From Cavia porcellus (Eukaryota > Chordata > Mammalia > Rodentia > Caviidae), in contig NW_026947491.1 of assembly GCF_034190915.1 (NCBI RefSeq), positions 22,136,101 to 22,200,100 of the forward strand: 64,000 bases of DNA. Reading direction: 5' to 3'. Under the pieces are notes generated by a model that was not told the origin of the DNA, made no database searches, and worked only from the letters and a program-made list of their open reading frames with translations. Below are positions 37,775 to 50,370 of the stretch, in pieces; positions within the stretch are counted from its first letter, which is position 1, and each line of letters begins with the position of its first letter. Both the position numbers and the translations under genes were made by a program.

Positions 37775-37922
37775 TCTTTGTGTTTTTTTGTTTTTGAGAC
37801 AGGCTCTTGCTGTGCAGTGCAGGGTACCCTTGAAAATGCTCGGTCCAGGTGGGATTGAAACTCACATCGATCTTGGCTCTAGAGTGCTGGGATTGCAGGC
37901 AGGAGTCACTGCACCTGGCTGT
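37775..37922 (-). mobile_element. B1-like SINE
   Basis: TTTTTGAGACAGGCTCTTGC...AGAGTGCTGGGATTGCAGGC...CTGCACCTGGC in antisense order. Confidence 0.85.
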
Positions 37923-38199
37923 CACTCAATCTTGTGATGAAGGTTTGGTCCTCAGCATGCTGCACTACTTGAAGACACAGGAAATTTTATGGTGCGCAAT
38001 CAGTGGAAAGCATATGTCATTAGCTGTGTATCCTCTTAGGGGACAACAGAGAACAGTCCTAAACTAATAGGGCTGTAGAAACTGGACACAAAGCTCTGAC
38101 ATGCTGTCCATGTTTTTAATAAATTCATCTCAGACATTCATCACAGCAATGTGTAGCCAACAGAAATGTTTTCTATATGCATATTAATCCTTTCTCTCG

Positions 38200-38880
38200 G
38201 AAATGTCTTTCAAATTATTTTTTCCTCTTCAGATTGATTTATCAATATTTTGTTCTTCATTTAAATCCAAATTTTACTTGATACTGTCCTTCAAATTTTA
38301 CAGTATTTTTATCCTATAATTCTATACATATTTATTTTGCATTTCTCAATAGGCATATTAAAAGATCACTGGTTTTTTTAAGGTTAATGACATTCTGTTT
38401 TGCCAAATTTCTTCATCAATTATATGATTTTTTGGTGGAATCATTTTCTGCATCAGCGAATATATCATCTGGAGACCAGGAAAATTTAATTTGTTCTTTT
38501 TTTTTTAATTCATTTTCACTGCATGATTCAGGCTGGCTTTAACTGTGTAGCTCAGCGCAGCAATCCCTCTGCCTCAGTCTCACAAGGCTGAGATATTTGC
38601 CACTCTGTCTGACTTTGACTTGTTCTCAATTTGTGTATTTTTTTCTTTTTCTTTATATCTGCCTAGGATTTTGAAGACTTAAGTTTAATACAGGACATGA
38701 CAGTGGAAATGTTTATATTTTTTATCTCAAAATTTAAACATTTTGTATTCATCAGGATGTTATTTGTGTACTTGTCATATATCACTATCTCAGTCTCTAC
38801 TTATCTGTGTGTTCATTCTTTATTTCAGGATATACTAGTCTTTATCAAATTTCTTTAGATTTTTAAAACTCCAGTTTTTA
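38200..38880 (-). mobile_element. Old L1 ORF2 fragment
   Basis: Antisense L1 pattern (GAATATATCATCTGGAGACC ... TTTGAAGACTTAAGTTTAAT) interrupted by a B1-like SINE at about 38500-38625 (GATTCAGGCTGGCTTTAACT). Confidence 0.55.
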
Positions 38881-38902
38881 ATTCTTTAAGAATGCCTTTT
38901 CT

Positions 38903-39225
38903 AGGAGCTCTAACGGATATAACAGCAAGTGTGTTTGGGGGTGTTAAATAGCTGACTTTATCAATGTTTTTGGAACATTGAACACAGCTGTTTGCAGTCT
39001 CCCTGTTTGAATGTCCACCTTGTGTTCTTTGATACTGTGATTTGAGGAACTATTTTCAAGAAAATAGTGTGTAATCTACTAGCAGGTAATTTCTTACTGT
39101 TATGGTTTTTTGTTTTGTTTTGTTTTGTTTTGTTTTGTAGTTCTGTATTGCGTGTACCCTTACGCCGCTTTGGTTTGTTTTGTGTTTTTCTCTTTTTCCT
39201 CTTAAATTAAAAAAAAAAAAAAAAA
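38903..39225 (+). mobile_element. 5'-truncated L1 3'UTR copy with target duplication
   Basis: A 323-bp 3'UTR end with poly(A) and an internal (TTTTG)n run at 39105-39139. It is flanked by AAGAATGCCTTTTCT at 38888-38902 and 39226-39240. Its 3'UTR matches those at 49983-50370 and 46370-46560 (reverse). Confidence 0.9.
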
Positions 39226-39240
39226 AAGAATGCCTTTTCT

Positions 39241-40090
39241 GTCTGCATGGGGATCTGGAGGAGACTACTCAGCAGGAGGTGCATGCCCTCCTGTGAACCC
39301 ACAGATGCGCAGCCTGGAAAACCAGAAGAGCATCTCCCACCCTGTAAGCAGCTGGCTGATCCTGAGGACTGGGTGAAATGAACACAGCTGATATTAAAAG
39401 GACAGCTCGATTCTTATGTTGTTTGGTTGACTTTGCAGGCCTGGGGCTGGTGGTCTGGGCGTTGTCTAGTTAGAGGATGTTAATGTACCTTGTGACACTG
39501 GGGGGAATTTCCCTCCGCTTTGTTTTTGAAATCCAATGTTTTGTTTCATTTTACTATTTTGTTGTTCTTTCTGGTAACCTAAGCAAATATTGTGAAGATA
39601 ACAATATGCAGTGTAACAACCATTGCTAAATTACTGTCATCTTATTTTGAAAACCTATATAGCTACTGTTTATTTGTTGTTGTTCCTGTCATTTTGCTTT
39701 TGTTGGTTTTAAAGTTTGTTTGCATCTTGATTTTTCTGTTTTTTCTTTCTTTTATTTAAAATTAAAAAATGTACAGTAGTTATTGTGAATTGGGAAGAAA
39801 CTTAAAAAGAAAAGACAAATTGATAGAGGAAAGAAAGAATAGGTAAAAGGAAAAATATATATTATATACAAAATAATTAAGGTAGTTATATAGCTAGCTT
39901 CTGTTTATTCCTTGAAAAGAATATTTTGTGCTAATATTGTTTAGACATTATGCTAATATCCTGTACTCTGCATAACTATAAGGTACCAATACACAATGTA
40001 TCAAGTGTTATAACTGTCTTACTACCTAGTTTTGAAACTGGTTTTCATTGTTATTTGTTTTTCTGTTTAAAATAAAATTTAAAAGATTGT
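39241..40090 (+). mobile_element. Probable L1 3'UTR segment, older family
   Basis: The part 39770-40090 matches 36580-36850. The origin of 39241-39430 is not recognised. Confidence 0.45.
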
Positions 40091-40099
40091 GTTTTCAAA

Positions 40100-40480
40100 G
40101 TCTATTGAGATAATTGCATATTGTTTATTTCCTTCTTTCCATGTCATGCATCATGTTTATTGACTTAACTACGTTGAACACTTCTGTTTGATTGATTGAT
40201 TCAGCTTAATTGTGCCCAACTTTGTCAGGTTGAATGTTGCTTTAAATCACCTGTGATACTACATGATGTGATTTTTGTTGAGGATTTTGATGTTGATATT
40301 TCCTAAGATGTTGGATTGATATTTTTGTGGTATCAGTGTCTAGTTTGGGGATTGCAGTGATGCTGGTTGAATAGAATCTGCCATACCAATTCAGCTTTGC
40401 TTCATGATAAACATTTGAGAAGATATGTTTACCCTCATTAAAATGTTGAACACTATATATAAATACAAAATCATAAATAA
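40100..40480 (-). mobile_element. Old L1 ORF2 fragment (reverse-transcriptase region)
   Basis: Antisense pattern GTGGTATCAGTGTCTAGTTT...GCAGTGATGCTGGTTGAATA is the L1 segment just upstream of the catalytic motif. Confidence 0.55.
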
Positions 40481-40489
40481 GACTCATTA

Positions 40490-40880
40490 GATGTATTCAA
40501 TGTTTTTGGATTAATTTTATTGGTAAATTTTATGTACACATAATGTTGCCCTCCACCATATGGAATTTGTACCTGTAGATCTTGACTCATCTTTCTTCCT
40601 ATTTCCTTTCTCTTGCTTCATTTTTTCCTTTCCAAATTACAAAATCATTGTTTCCATTTTTCCTTTGATTCTGTCTTTTCTTCTATTATGCCCTCCTCCT
40701 CCCTAGTTCCCTTCCTCATTTGGACATTTTTTTTCCTATTTTACAATATGTAACCTTCATTTTATTATTTATTCCACTTTCAGTTTGTCACATCAGGGAA
40801 GCAATGATAGTTCAACACATGTGTCCACTTTATTTCACTCAAGTGTGGTCTCAAGGTGGGTCCTTAAGACATTACCTAGA
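40490..40880 (-). mobile_element. Old L1, 3' part, left piece
   Basis: Antisense 3'UTR-like sequence that continues at 51204 after the full-length L1. The junction is marked by the shared GACATTACCTAGA. Confidence 0.7.
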
Positions 40881-41198
40881 GGTGGAACTCTCCTCTTCGC
40901 CTGCAAGCCGGGCTACTCCGGCTCCCTGTTGGTCTGGTAAGACCAGCAGAGGCAGGGAACACCGCCCTAGGCCGGCGAACTGTTTTCTCTGCCTGGGGTC
41001 CAGGATCCCCGTCTGTAGGATGTGTAAGTCCAGTGGAGGTGTGGAACTCTCCTCTTTGCCTGCAGGCCGGGCTCCTCTGGTTCCCTGTTGGTCCAGTAAG
41101 ACCAGCAGAGACAGGGAACCCCACCCTAGGCTGGCAAACTGTTTTCTTTGCCTGGGGCCCAGGATTCGGCTTCCTGTCGAAATCAGCAAGTAAGGAGG
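40881..41198 (+). promoter_or_regulatory. Tandem L1 5'UTR monomers of about 159 bp
   Basis: GTGGAACTCTCCTCTT recurs at 40882 and 41041, and the following sequence runs parallel (GGTTCCCTGTTGGTC-like, CCAGCAGAG, GGCAAACTGTTTTC-like, GCCTGGGG). The two units are GC-rich and diverged by scattered substitutions. They sit directly at the 5' target duplication, as promoter monomers do in some rodent L1 families. Confidence 0.8.
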
Positions 41199-41275
41199 GA
41201 GCAGGGACCTCTGTCCCAGCCTGGCTGACCTCTCTACTTCACTTGGAACAACTTGAAGTGCAAAAATATAGGAAA

Positions 41276-42313
41276 ATGACAAAACGAAAGACCAAAATGC
41301 AGTCTCAAACATCCAGCCCATCCCAAGAAAGCCTAGGAGCCATGTGCATCGAAGAAAATATATGCCACATACCTGAAATAATAGTAACTGAAATAAAGAA
41401 GCAACTCTGGGAAGCCTTAAAGGAAATCAAACTAGAAATAATCTCTCAGGTAAAAGAAGGAATGATAAAAGAAATGAACGAGATGCTGAACATATCTAAA
41501 GAAGACACAGTTAAAAAAAAAAACTTGAGGAGATAAATAAAAAGATAGAATCCCTGGATGAACAATATAAGAAACAAACAATATATAAAGCAGATGCAAA
41601 GAGATATACAGGAAATCAAAAACTCCATCAAAAGTTGTAAAAACCACCTCAATGAATGTGAAGATAGAATTTCAGACCTTGAAGACAAGATTGCAGCCAT
41701 TGAACAGGAAAGATCTTTTAAAAATAACAAGGAATCAGGAAATAACAATTCAACACCTGCAAGATGACGCAAAAAGGAACAACATAAGTTAATAGGGATA
41801 AATGAAAAACAAGGGAACAATATAAAGGATGTCAAGAGGATATCTAGAGAAGTAATTGCTGAAAATTTCCCAAACATGAGACTGGAAACCAATATTAGGA
41901 TCAGTGAACCATATAGAACTCCAAATAGCCACAATCAAAATAAAACTACACCCAGACACATAGTAATGGCCATCCCAGAAATCGAACAAAAGAATTAAAT
42001 ATTAAAAGCTGTAAGAGAGAAAAGACATCATCTATAAAGGAAAACCTATCAGAATCAAAGCAGACTTCTCAGCACAAACAATAAAGTCAAGAAGATCATG
42101 GAGTGAAGTATTTCAGATCCTAAAGTAAAATGATTTCCAACCTAGGCTGATGTATCCTGCAAAACTGTCCTTCAAAATGGATGGAGAAATAAGATACTTC
42201 CATGACAAAGAACAGCTGAAAAACTACATGATCACCAAGCCAACCCTGCAAAGAATACTGAAATACAGCCTAGATGCATCTAGGAAAAAACCACTAAACA
42301 AAGCAGACAATTA
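41276..42313 (+). pseudogene. Broken L1 ORF1
   Basis: It starts MTKRKTKMQSQTSS and shows a charged coiled-coil-like region. A frameshift at the A-run near 41510-41522 ends the first open stretch (41536). The later RNA-binding and C-terminal portions (about 41800-42300, for example the IRIKADFSAQTIKSRR-coding stretch) are in other frames. The N-terminus is unlike the half-L1 ORF1, so this is a different L1 lineage. Confidence 0.75.
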
Positions 42314-42354
42314 AACAGAACCGAAAGACAAAGATGCAATAGCAGAAAGAAAAC

Positions 42355-45300
42355 ATGTCAACAATAAACCAATATATAACAGTTATAACCATTAATGTAA
42401 ATGGTCTCAATGCACCAATTAAAAGAAACAGACTGGCAGAATGGATCAAGAAACAAAATCCAACCATAGGCTGTCTACAAGAAACCCATCTAACCCAAAA
42501 GGATACTCACAGATAAAAAGTCAAAGGATGTAAAACAATATTTCATGCCACAGGACCCGCAAAAAGCAGGTGTAGCCATTCTGTTTGCAGGCAATGTGAA
42601 CTTCAAGCCAATAATGATCAGAAGGGATAAAGAAGGTCACTACATACTAGTTAGGGGAAAACTCCAAGAGGAAGAGATAACTATCTTAAATATACATGCA
42701 CCAAATTCCAGAGCACCCAGTTATATAAAACAAGTACTAACAGAAATGAAAAACCAAATCAGCAGTAACACAATTCTAACAGGAGATCTTAACACACCAT
42801 TCTCACCAATGGACAGATCAACCAGACAGAAAATCAGCAAAGAAATAAAAGAACTGAATCGCACTTGGGAACAAATAGACTTAATAGGCATATACAGAGT
42901 ATTCCACCCAACAACAAGAGAATACACATTCTTCTCAGCAGGACATGGGCCATTTTCTAAAATAGACCATATATTAATTCACAAAACATATCTAAATAAA
43001 TGCAAAAGGGTTGAAATCATCCCTTGCATGCTATCAGACCATAGCACTATGAAATTAGAAATTAATGATAAAAGATACTACAAAATCTCATAAAGACATG
43101 GAAACTGAAAACACACTCATGAGTAATCAGTGAGTCACAGAGGAAATCAAGTTAAACACTACCTACAGGAAAATGAAAACACAAATACAACTTACTGGAA
43201 TCTGTGGGATGCAATGAAAGCTGTCCTCAGAGGAAAATTTATAGCACTGAGTTCACACATCAGGAAAACAGAACGAATACAAATAAATAACCTAATGTTA
43301 CACCTCAGACATCCAGAAAAGAAGAGTAAGTCAAGCCCAAAGCCAAAAGAAGAGAGGAAATTATAAAAATCAGAGCAGAAATCAATGCAATAGAGACTAA
43401 AAAAAAAAAAATCCAAAAAATCAATGAATCAGAGAGTTGATTCTTTGAAAGAATAAATAAAATTGATAAGCCCCTAGTCAACCTTATTTTTAAAAAGGGA
43501 AGAAAAAGCTCAAATTCATGCAATAAAGAATGAAAGAGGAGAAATCACTACAGACCCTATAAAAATACAGAAAATCATCAACACCTATTTTGAAAACCTC
43601 TACTCTCAAAGGTTTGATAACACAGAGTAAATGGACAGATTCCTAGAAGCATATGAAGTACCAAAGCTAGGTCATGAAGATGTAAAACTACTGAATAACC
43701 TAATTTCTATTAATGAAATCGAAAATGTAATTAAGTCCTTACCTACAAAGAAGAGCCTAGGCCCAGACAGATTCACTGCAGAATTCTATAAGAAATACAA
43801 AGAAGACCTAATGCCGACACTCCTCAAACACTTCAATGAAATTGAAAGGGAAGCAATCCTTCCTAAGTCATTCCTGGAGGCAAACATTACTCTAGTACCA
43901 AAACCTGAGAAAGACCCAACTAAAAAAGAGAACTGCAGACCAATCTCCCTAATGAACATAGATGCAAAAATCCTCAATAAAATATTGGCAAATAGGATGC
44001 AGCGAATCATCAAGAAGATCATACACCATGACCAAGGGAGATTCATCCCAGGCATGCAGGGATGGTTCAATATACGTAAATCAATAAATGTAATATATCA
44101 TATCAATAGAGCCAAAAGTAAGAACCACATGATCATTTCTATAGATGCAGAAAAAGCTTTTGATAAGGTCCAACATTCATTCATGATAAGAACCCTGCAG
44201 AAAATGGGAATAGATGGTCTTTACCTCAATATAATAAAGGCCATCTATGACAAACCAACAGCCAATATCATTCTAAATGGCCAAAAATTGAAGGCTTTTA
44301 CTTTAAAATCAGGCACAAGGCAAGGATGTCCCTTATCGGCACTCCTATTTAATATAGTACTGGAAATACTAGCCAAAGAAATTAGACAAGAGAGAGAAAT
44401 AAAAGGTGTAAAGGTGGGAAAAGAAGAACTTAAGCTATTATTATTTGCAGATGACAGGATACTCTATATAGAAGATCCCCAAAACTCCATTGAAAGACTG
44501 CTAGATATAATAAATAAATTTAGTAATGTAGCTGGCTATAAAATCAATACTCAAAAATGAATAGCATTCCTATACACTAACAACAAAGTCACAGAAAGAA
44601 AAATAAGAGAAACCACACCCTTCACACTAGGAACCCAAAAAATGAAATATCTAGAAATTATTCTCACGAAAGAAGTGAAAGACCTGTACAGGGAAAATTA
44701 TATTACACTGAAAAATGAAATTGAAGATGACCTCAGAAAATGGAAAAAACATCCCTTGCTCATGGATAGGAAGAATAAATATTGTGAAAATGGCCATTCT
44801 CCAAAAACTGTTATACAGATTCAATGCAATCCCGATAAAAATACCATCAACATACCTCATAGAACTCGAGAAATCACTCCTAAAATTCATCTGGAGTGAT
44901 AAGATACCTAGAATAGCAAGGACAGTTCTAAGCAGCAAAAGCAAGGCAGGAGGTATCACAATCCCTGACTTGAAATTATACTGCAAAGCAACCGTAGTAA
45001 AATCAACATGGTACTGAAACCAAAACAGAGCTGAAGATCAGTGAAATAGATTAGAATATACAACCACAACTGCAAACACACTCAACCACCTTGTCTTCAA
45101 TAAAGGGGCCAAACACGTTCACTGGAAGAACGACAGTATCTTTAATAAATGGTACTGGAAAAACTGGCTCTCCATATGTCGAAAACTAAAACTAGACCCA
45201 TGCCTATCACCATGTACTAAAATAAAATCTAAATGGATCAAAGATCTAAATATTAAAACAGAAACACTAAATCTATTGGAAAACAAATTGGGTAAAAACC

Positions 45301-45864
45301 TTGAAGATATAGGAGTAGGTAGAGAATTCATGCACAGGACTCAAACCACACGGGAAATACTTCCCAGAATCAATAACTGGGACCACTTCTTATTAAAAAG
45401 TTTCTGCATGTCAAAAGAAGTCTCCAGCGTGGTGAGAAGAAAACCCACAAACTGGGAAAAAAATCTTAATGAACTGCCCCTCAGACAAAGGACTTCTGTC
45501 TAAAATATACAAAGAAGTAAAAAAAAAAAACCAACCCCTAAAATTCAAAGGCCCCATCCAAAAATGGGCATCTGAGATGAATAAACAATTCTCAGATGAA
45601 GAAATACAAATGGCAAATAAATATATGAAAAAATGTTCATCATCATTGGTCATTAGAGAAATACAAATCAAAATCACACTGAGATTTCATCTCACTCCTG
45701 AAAGAATGGCCACGATCAAGAAAACCAACAACAACAAATGCTGGAGAGGCTGTGGGGAAAAAGGAACTCTCTTGCACTGTTGGTGGGAGTGTAGGCTAGT
45801 GCAACCATTGTGGAGGTCAGTCTGGAGATTTCTCAGAAAACTAGGCCTGGAAGCCCCATTATGA
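42355..45864 (+). pseudogene. Broken L1 ORF2 (endonuclease and reverse transcriptase)
   Basis: It begins MSTINQYITVITINVNGLNA and meets an early stop near 42514. The endonuclease part continues in another frame (42545-43093) with the GDLNTPFS and SDHS motifs. The reverse-transcriptase part (43631-44560) keeps [10 protein letters not shown] and the catalytic Phe-Ala-Asp-Asp box, then stops at 44558-44560 where a Ser codon is expected. The C-terminal part (45469-45864) has [18 protein letters not shown], the cysteine-rich motif. Several frameshifts and stops make it inactive. Confidence 0.9.
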
Positions 45865-46369
45865 CCCAGGTATTCCACTTCTAGTCATATTCCCAGAAGA
45901 ACTGAAAGCATCATACCACAGTGATATATGTGCACCCATGTTTATAGCAGCACAATTTGTAATAGCCAGATCTTGGAAACAACCTAAGTGTCCATCGACA
46001 GAAGAATGGATAAAAAAAGTTGTGGTATTTTTATACAATGGAGTACTACTTAGCTATAAAGAATGACTGCATTGAGACATTTGTAAATAAATGGGCACAG
46101 CTTGAGACCATACTCATAAGTGAAATAAATCAAACTCACATGTATAAATACCAAATAGTTTCCCTAGTGTAAGAAATGATAAGAATATATAGAAGTACAT
46201 GGTAATCATGATTCCCAATCATATTGGTTTGAAGCCATATAATGTTTTCACTCATTAACCGCAATGGTTTTAACCTGGGTTGTTCGATTTTAGTATCTAT
46301 GATAGCACGAATAGCTATTTTGAAGAAAGCAACACAACATAAAAGGTAGTGCTGATTTAATAAAGTCTT

Positions 46370-49300
46370 TTTTTTTCTTTTTTTTTAAATTTTATTTAAG
46401 GAGAAAAGAAAAAAAAGCAGAGAAAGGGTACAAGTTATACAGATTTGCAGAAAAAAAATGAACAGTAGGAAATTACTAGTTAATGGATTACATATTGTCA
46501 TCTTAGAAATAATTGTTCAAGTCACAAAATTAAAGCTTGTAAAGTGGACATTCCATCAATGATACTGCAAACAGTTCTGTTCAATGATCCAATAAAACTC
46601 TGTGATATCATATTCTATCTTATACACTTAAATATACATGCAGTTATATAGTTTAGAGCACTTTCTTTTCCTCTCTTTTGTACAATGACTATTACACATT
46701 TTGGGTTTCATTGCTCTCACGGTTCTTATTACTTTTTTGGAAGAGAGTAAAACCAAATATGACATAACAGAACAGAATCGATCAAGTCAAAAGGGTGGAC
46801 ATAATAGATAATGTGAAAACATAATACAAGGTGATCAACAATGGTTACCATAATGCCTCCCTCTATCTCTAATAGAATTGCCTATACCATTAGTTATAAT
46901 ACAATTGAACAAAACAGTAAAGAACAAAACCGACAAAACCAAACCATTGGAGACATTGTAGGTCTTCAAAAGTAGATAAAAGTCAATGAGAATGGGCGTT
47001 ATAATGAATCTCATTATCTTCACAGCTGATGCCTAAATTTTCAAACCTGATACTATCCAGCAAAACAGAATAGGGGAACATCAGTTAAAAACCAGATGGT
47101 GAGAGTAATACAGGGCTTTAAATCGAGGTAATGGAAAATCAAAGTGGGTTACTATAATATATCCTGTTATTTTTTTTTCTTTAATTAAAAGGATAAAAAT
47201 TTTAAAAAAGTATTAAAAAAGTAAATAATGGAGTGGAGATTGAGATAAAAGAGGGCATAACAACGAAACAGCACAGATCAAAACATAACAATTTAAGCAG
47301 AATAGTGTTTCACCACCAGATAATCCTGACCTAAAAGTAGTTACCATATTGTCTCTTTCCTTGAAATCCTTGAGTACAACTTTGTATACTGTAGCATTAA
47401 GTATATCAAAACAGTGTAAAACCATTTAAGAGAATGACAGCATTACAGAGTATTTAGAATCGACTAACAGAAAATGAATAATGGTTTCTGTATAATCTCC
47501 TTGTCTTTAAAAGGTTTTTGCTTATACTATCGTACATAATAAAATCCAGTAAGATACAACCTATTTAGACCATTGGAGACAGAAGGACAAAAGCTAGATG
47601 AGACTTCAAAACAAGATGATACTAAATCAGTATTACCTATTAAGATGTCATTTTCTCGAAAATAGCTGTTCCTATCATCCAATCTTCTCTGCCTCATTTC
47701 TGTTGAGCTCTTATTCTGTCAGTAGCTGTCAGTTTGTCTTCTTCACTTTGTTCTCTGCTCCATTAGTTGTGGCCTCCACTATTTCTGGATTCTTTGTATT
47801 TTTCTTTTTTTAGAATATCCTGCAATACTCTCTGTAGAGTTGAATTGGTGGTTGCAAATTCCCCCAGTTCCTCTTTATCCTGGAAGCACCTTGTTTTTCC
47901 ATCAATTTCCAGGGACAGTTGTGCAGGATATCTCAATCTTGGCTGGAGATTATTATCTTTCAAAGCTTGAATTATTTCCCCCCACGCTCTTCGTGATTTG
48001 ATGGTTTGTGCAGAGAAATCTGCTGTAATTCTGATGGGTGCTCCCTTGTAAGTGGTCTGTTTCTTGTCTCTGACAGCTTTTAATATTCTGTTCTTGTATT
48101 GAATTTCTGGAATTTTTATTATTATATGCCTGGGTGTTGCTCTGTTTGGGTTGTAGGTAGCTGGGGTCCTGTATGCCTCATACATCTGGGTATCTTTACC
48201 TTTTGCTAAATTAGGAAAATTCTCCTGGATTATTTCTGTGAGTAGCTTTTGTAGTTCATTTGTTTGTGTCCCTACTTCTTCTTTTATGTTCTTAATCCTT
48301 AAGTTATGGATCCTCTTATCATCTTCTTGTCTTTGTATTATTGCTGTTTGTTTCTTTGTTATTTTTAAGAAGTTTTTCATTTCATTCTCCCATGTTACAA
48401 TTCTGCCCTCCAGTTCAGATAGTCTGTCCTTAGTTTCTTTCAAGCTGTTATGCCAGTCTTCTATAGACTTCTTAGTTTCTTGGTAGTCCCTTTGAACCTG
48501 CTTCACGTATTCTATGCTTTCCCTGTTTTCTCCATCAAACAATTCTCCCCTCTTTTTCTGTTCTTCCATTCCACCATCTGTTTTTTCTTGGGTGAGGCTT
48601 AGCATTTCTCTAACTATTTTGCATACTTCTAGCTTCAGGTCGTTGATAACTTCATTCCTGAATTGGTCTATGAGGCTCTCTATATGGTGCTTTATGTGTA
48701 TTGGTGTGGTGTCCGCTATTGCCTGTTTCTCAGAATTGGGGGCCGAGGAGCCTTTCTTGTTGCTGCCTCTTCCCATATTCTCTGTTCCTTATATATGCAA
48801 GCTTATATGAGAGGCCCAGCTTCTCTCCCTGTCAGCCACAGCCTGATCGAATTGCGCCGGTTAGGTGTTCCCACTCACCGCTGCGCACCAGGCAGCCTAC
48901 TCGGGGGCCCGCCCCTCCCGGCCTCCGTCAGGCTCTGGGATCTGGGTTAGGCCAGCCTACGGGGTCCGCCGGCAGCGTCACGCAGGCCAGGCACTTTTCA
49001 CCAATCCCGCCCGAGAGGGGAATGTGTGGCTGGAGTCGCCACCACGCCCTGCTCCCGCAGGACTGCTCGGGCCCAGTAAGTCCACTGGAGTCAAACTGTG
49101 GTGGAGTGTCAGTTTCTCTCACTCACCTCGCCACAAGTCAGAACATGCCTCCCTGCCCGTCCTGTTTTCGACTCCGTTCACAGACTCCCGTTTTCAGAGT
49201 TTCTGCGCTTCTCTCTCCTTGCCGAGCCAATGTAGAGGCAGCCAGCCACTACGCGGCGGGAAACCCAAATCGTGGCTTCCAATGGCGCAGGCTCCAGCCT

Positions 49301-49511
49301 CAGCAGCGAGACTTTTCTGTTCCTGTTTTAGCACCAGGACTGCATTCCAAGTTTGTTTCTGTCAGCCGAGTTCGTTCCTGAGTCAGCAGAGCATAACTCC
49401 ACCTGCTTATGTCTCTTTAGTCCGCACCATACCTGGCTTCTGAGCCTAGTTTTTCAGAGAGCCTGCGGTAGTTGCTGTTATCTGTCCGCCATGTTCTCCC
49501 AGAAGTCCTCT
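46370..49511 (-). mobile_element. Half-L1 element (5'UTR-ORF1-3'UTR, no ORF2), copy 2
   Basis: The 15-bp target duplication ATTTAATAAAGTCTT flanks it at 46355-46369 and 49512-49526. Poly(T) on the left marks the 3' end. On the - strand: 5'UTR 49511-48777, ORF1 48776-47763, then directly a 1.4-kb 3'UTR that matches the 3'UTR of the + strand L1 it landed in. No ORF2 sequence lies between. The 5' end (GGGAGAACATGGCGGACAG) is the same as in the copy at 55011-58142, so both are full-length insertions. Confidence 0.9.
47763..48776 (-). CDS. Intact L1-type ORF1 protein of a half-L1 element
   Basis: The 337-residue open frame starts MGRGSNKKGSSAPNSEK. Residues about 35-150 are a charged heptad-rich coiled coil for trimerisation. 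Residues about 158-250 are the RNA-recognition domain (IHNLRIKNIKEEVG). Residues about 252-325 are the C-terminal domain (ITADFSAQTIKSRRAWGEI, YPAQLSLEIDGKTRCFQDKE). The length is close to that of other mammalian L1 ORF1 proteins. Family proteins package L1 RNA and act as chaperones in target-primed reverse transcription. The frame is intact although the element has no reverse transcriptase of its own, so mobility would depend on an L1 ORF2 supplied in trans. That dependence is inferred. Confidence 0.92.
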   Translation of the reverse strand: MGRGSNKKGSSAPNSEKQAIADTTPIHIKHHIESLIDQFRNEVINDLKLEVCKIVREMLSLTQEKTDGGMEEQKKRGELFDGENRESIEYVKQVQRDYQETKKSIEDWHNSLKETKDRLSELEGRIVTWENEMKNFLKITKKQTAIIQRQEDDKRIHNLRIKNIKEEVGTQTNELQKLLTEIIQENFPNLAKGKDTQMYEAYRTPATYNPNRATPRHIIIKIPEIQYKNRILKAVRDKKQTTYKGAPIRITADFSAQTIKSRRAWGEIIQALKDNNLQPRLRYPAQLSLEIDGKTRCFQDKEELGEFATTNSTLQRVLQDILKKEKYKESRNSGGHN

Positions 49512-49982
49512 ATTTAATAAAGTCTTGTTTTAAAGTCCCATCAAGCTGTAGTACATCTGTTTCCACTGGTTTTAACATATTGTATCTTACTATATTTCAC
49601 TATATGCTATAGTATAAACAAAACTCTTTATAGGCAAAGGGATAATATAGAAACCATTATTTGTTTTCTATTAGTAGGTTCTGAATACCCTGTAATTCTT
49701 GCATTCTCTTGAAAGGCTTCACACTGTCTAGATACGCTTGATATTATAGCACACGAAGTTACACTCAAATAATTTAAGGAAAGAGGCACTATGGTGACTA
49801 TTATTATGTTAGATTATCTGGTGATGAAACACAATGATGCTTGAATTGCTCGGTTCTGCCCTGCATTGTTCTATTACAATATCCTCTTTTATCTCAATCT
49901 TCCCCCTATTTTTAAATTAATCTATTTTCTCTCATTTTTTTAATTAAGGGAAAACTAAATTAAAAAAAAAACAGGACATATT

Positions 49983-50370
49983 CCTGTTATGTCTCATTTG
50001 GTTTTACTCTCTTCCAAAAAAGCAATAAGAACCGTGGGAGCAATGAAACCCAAAATGTGTAATAGTCATTGTACAAAAGAGAGGAAAAGAAAGTGCTCTA
50101 AACTATATAACTGCATGTATATTTAAGTGTATAAGATAGAAAATGATATCACAGAGTTTTATTGGATCATTGAACAGAACTGTTGGCAGTATCATTGGTG
50201 GAATGTCCACTCTACAAGCTTTAATCTTGTGACTTGAACAATTATTTTTAAGATGGCAATATGTAATCCATTAACTAGTGATTTCCTACTGTTCATTTTT
50301 TTCTTCTGTAAATCTGTATAACTTGTACCCTTTCACTTTTTTTTTCTTTTCTCCTTAAATAAAAAAAAAA
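49983..50370 (+). mobile_element. 5'-truncated L1 3' end inserted in the L1 3'UTR
   Basis: ACAGGACATATT preceded by an A-run occurs at about 49970-49982 and again at 50371-50382. Between them is a 3'UTR end with poly(A) that is repeated by the host L1's own 3' end at 50780-51190. It is a same-orientation nested insertion with target duplication. Confidence 0.75.
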
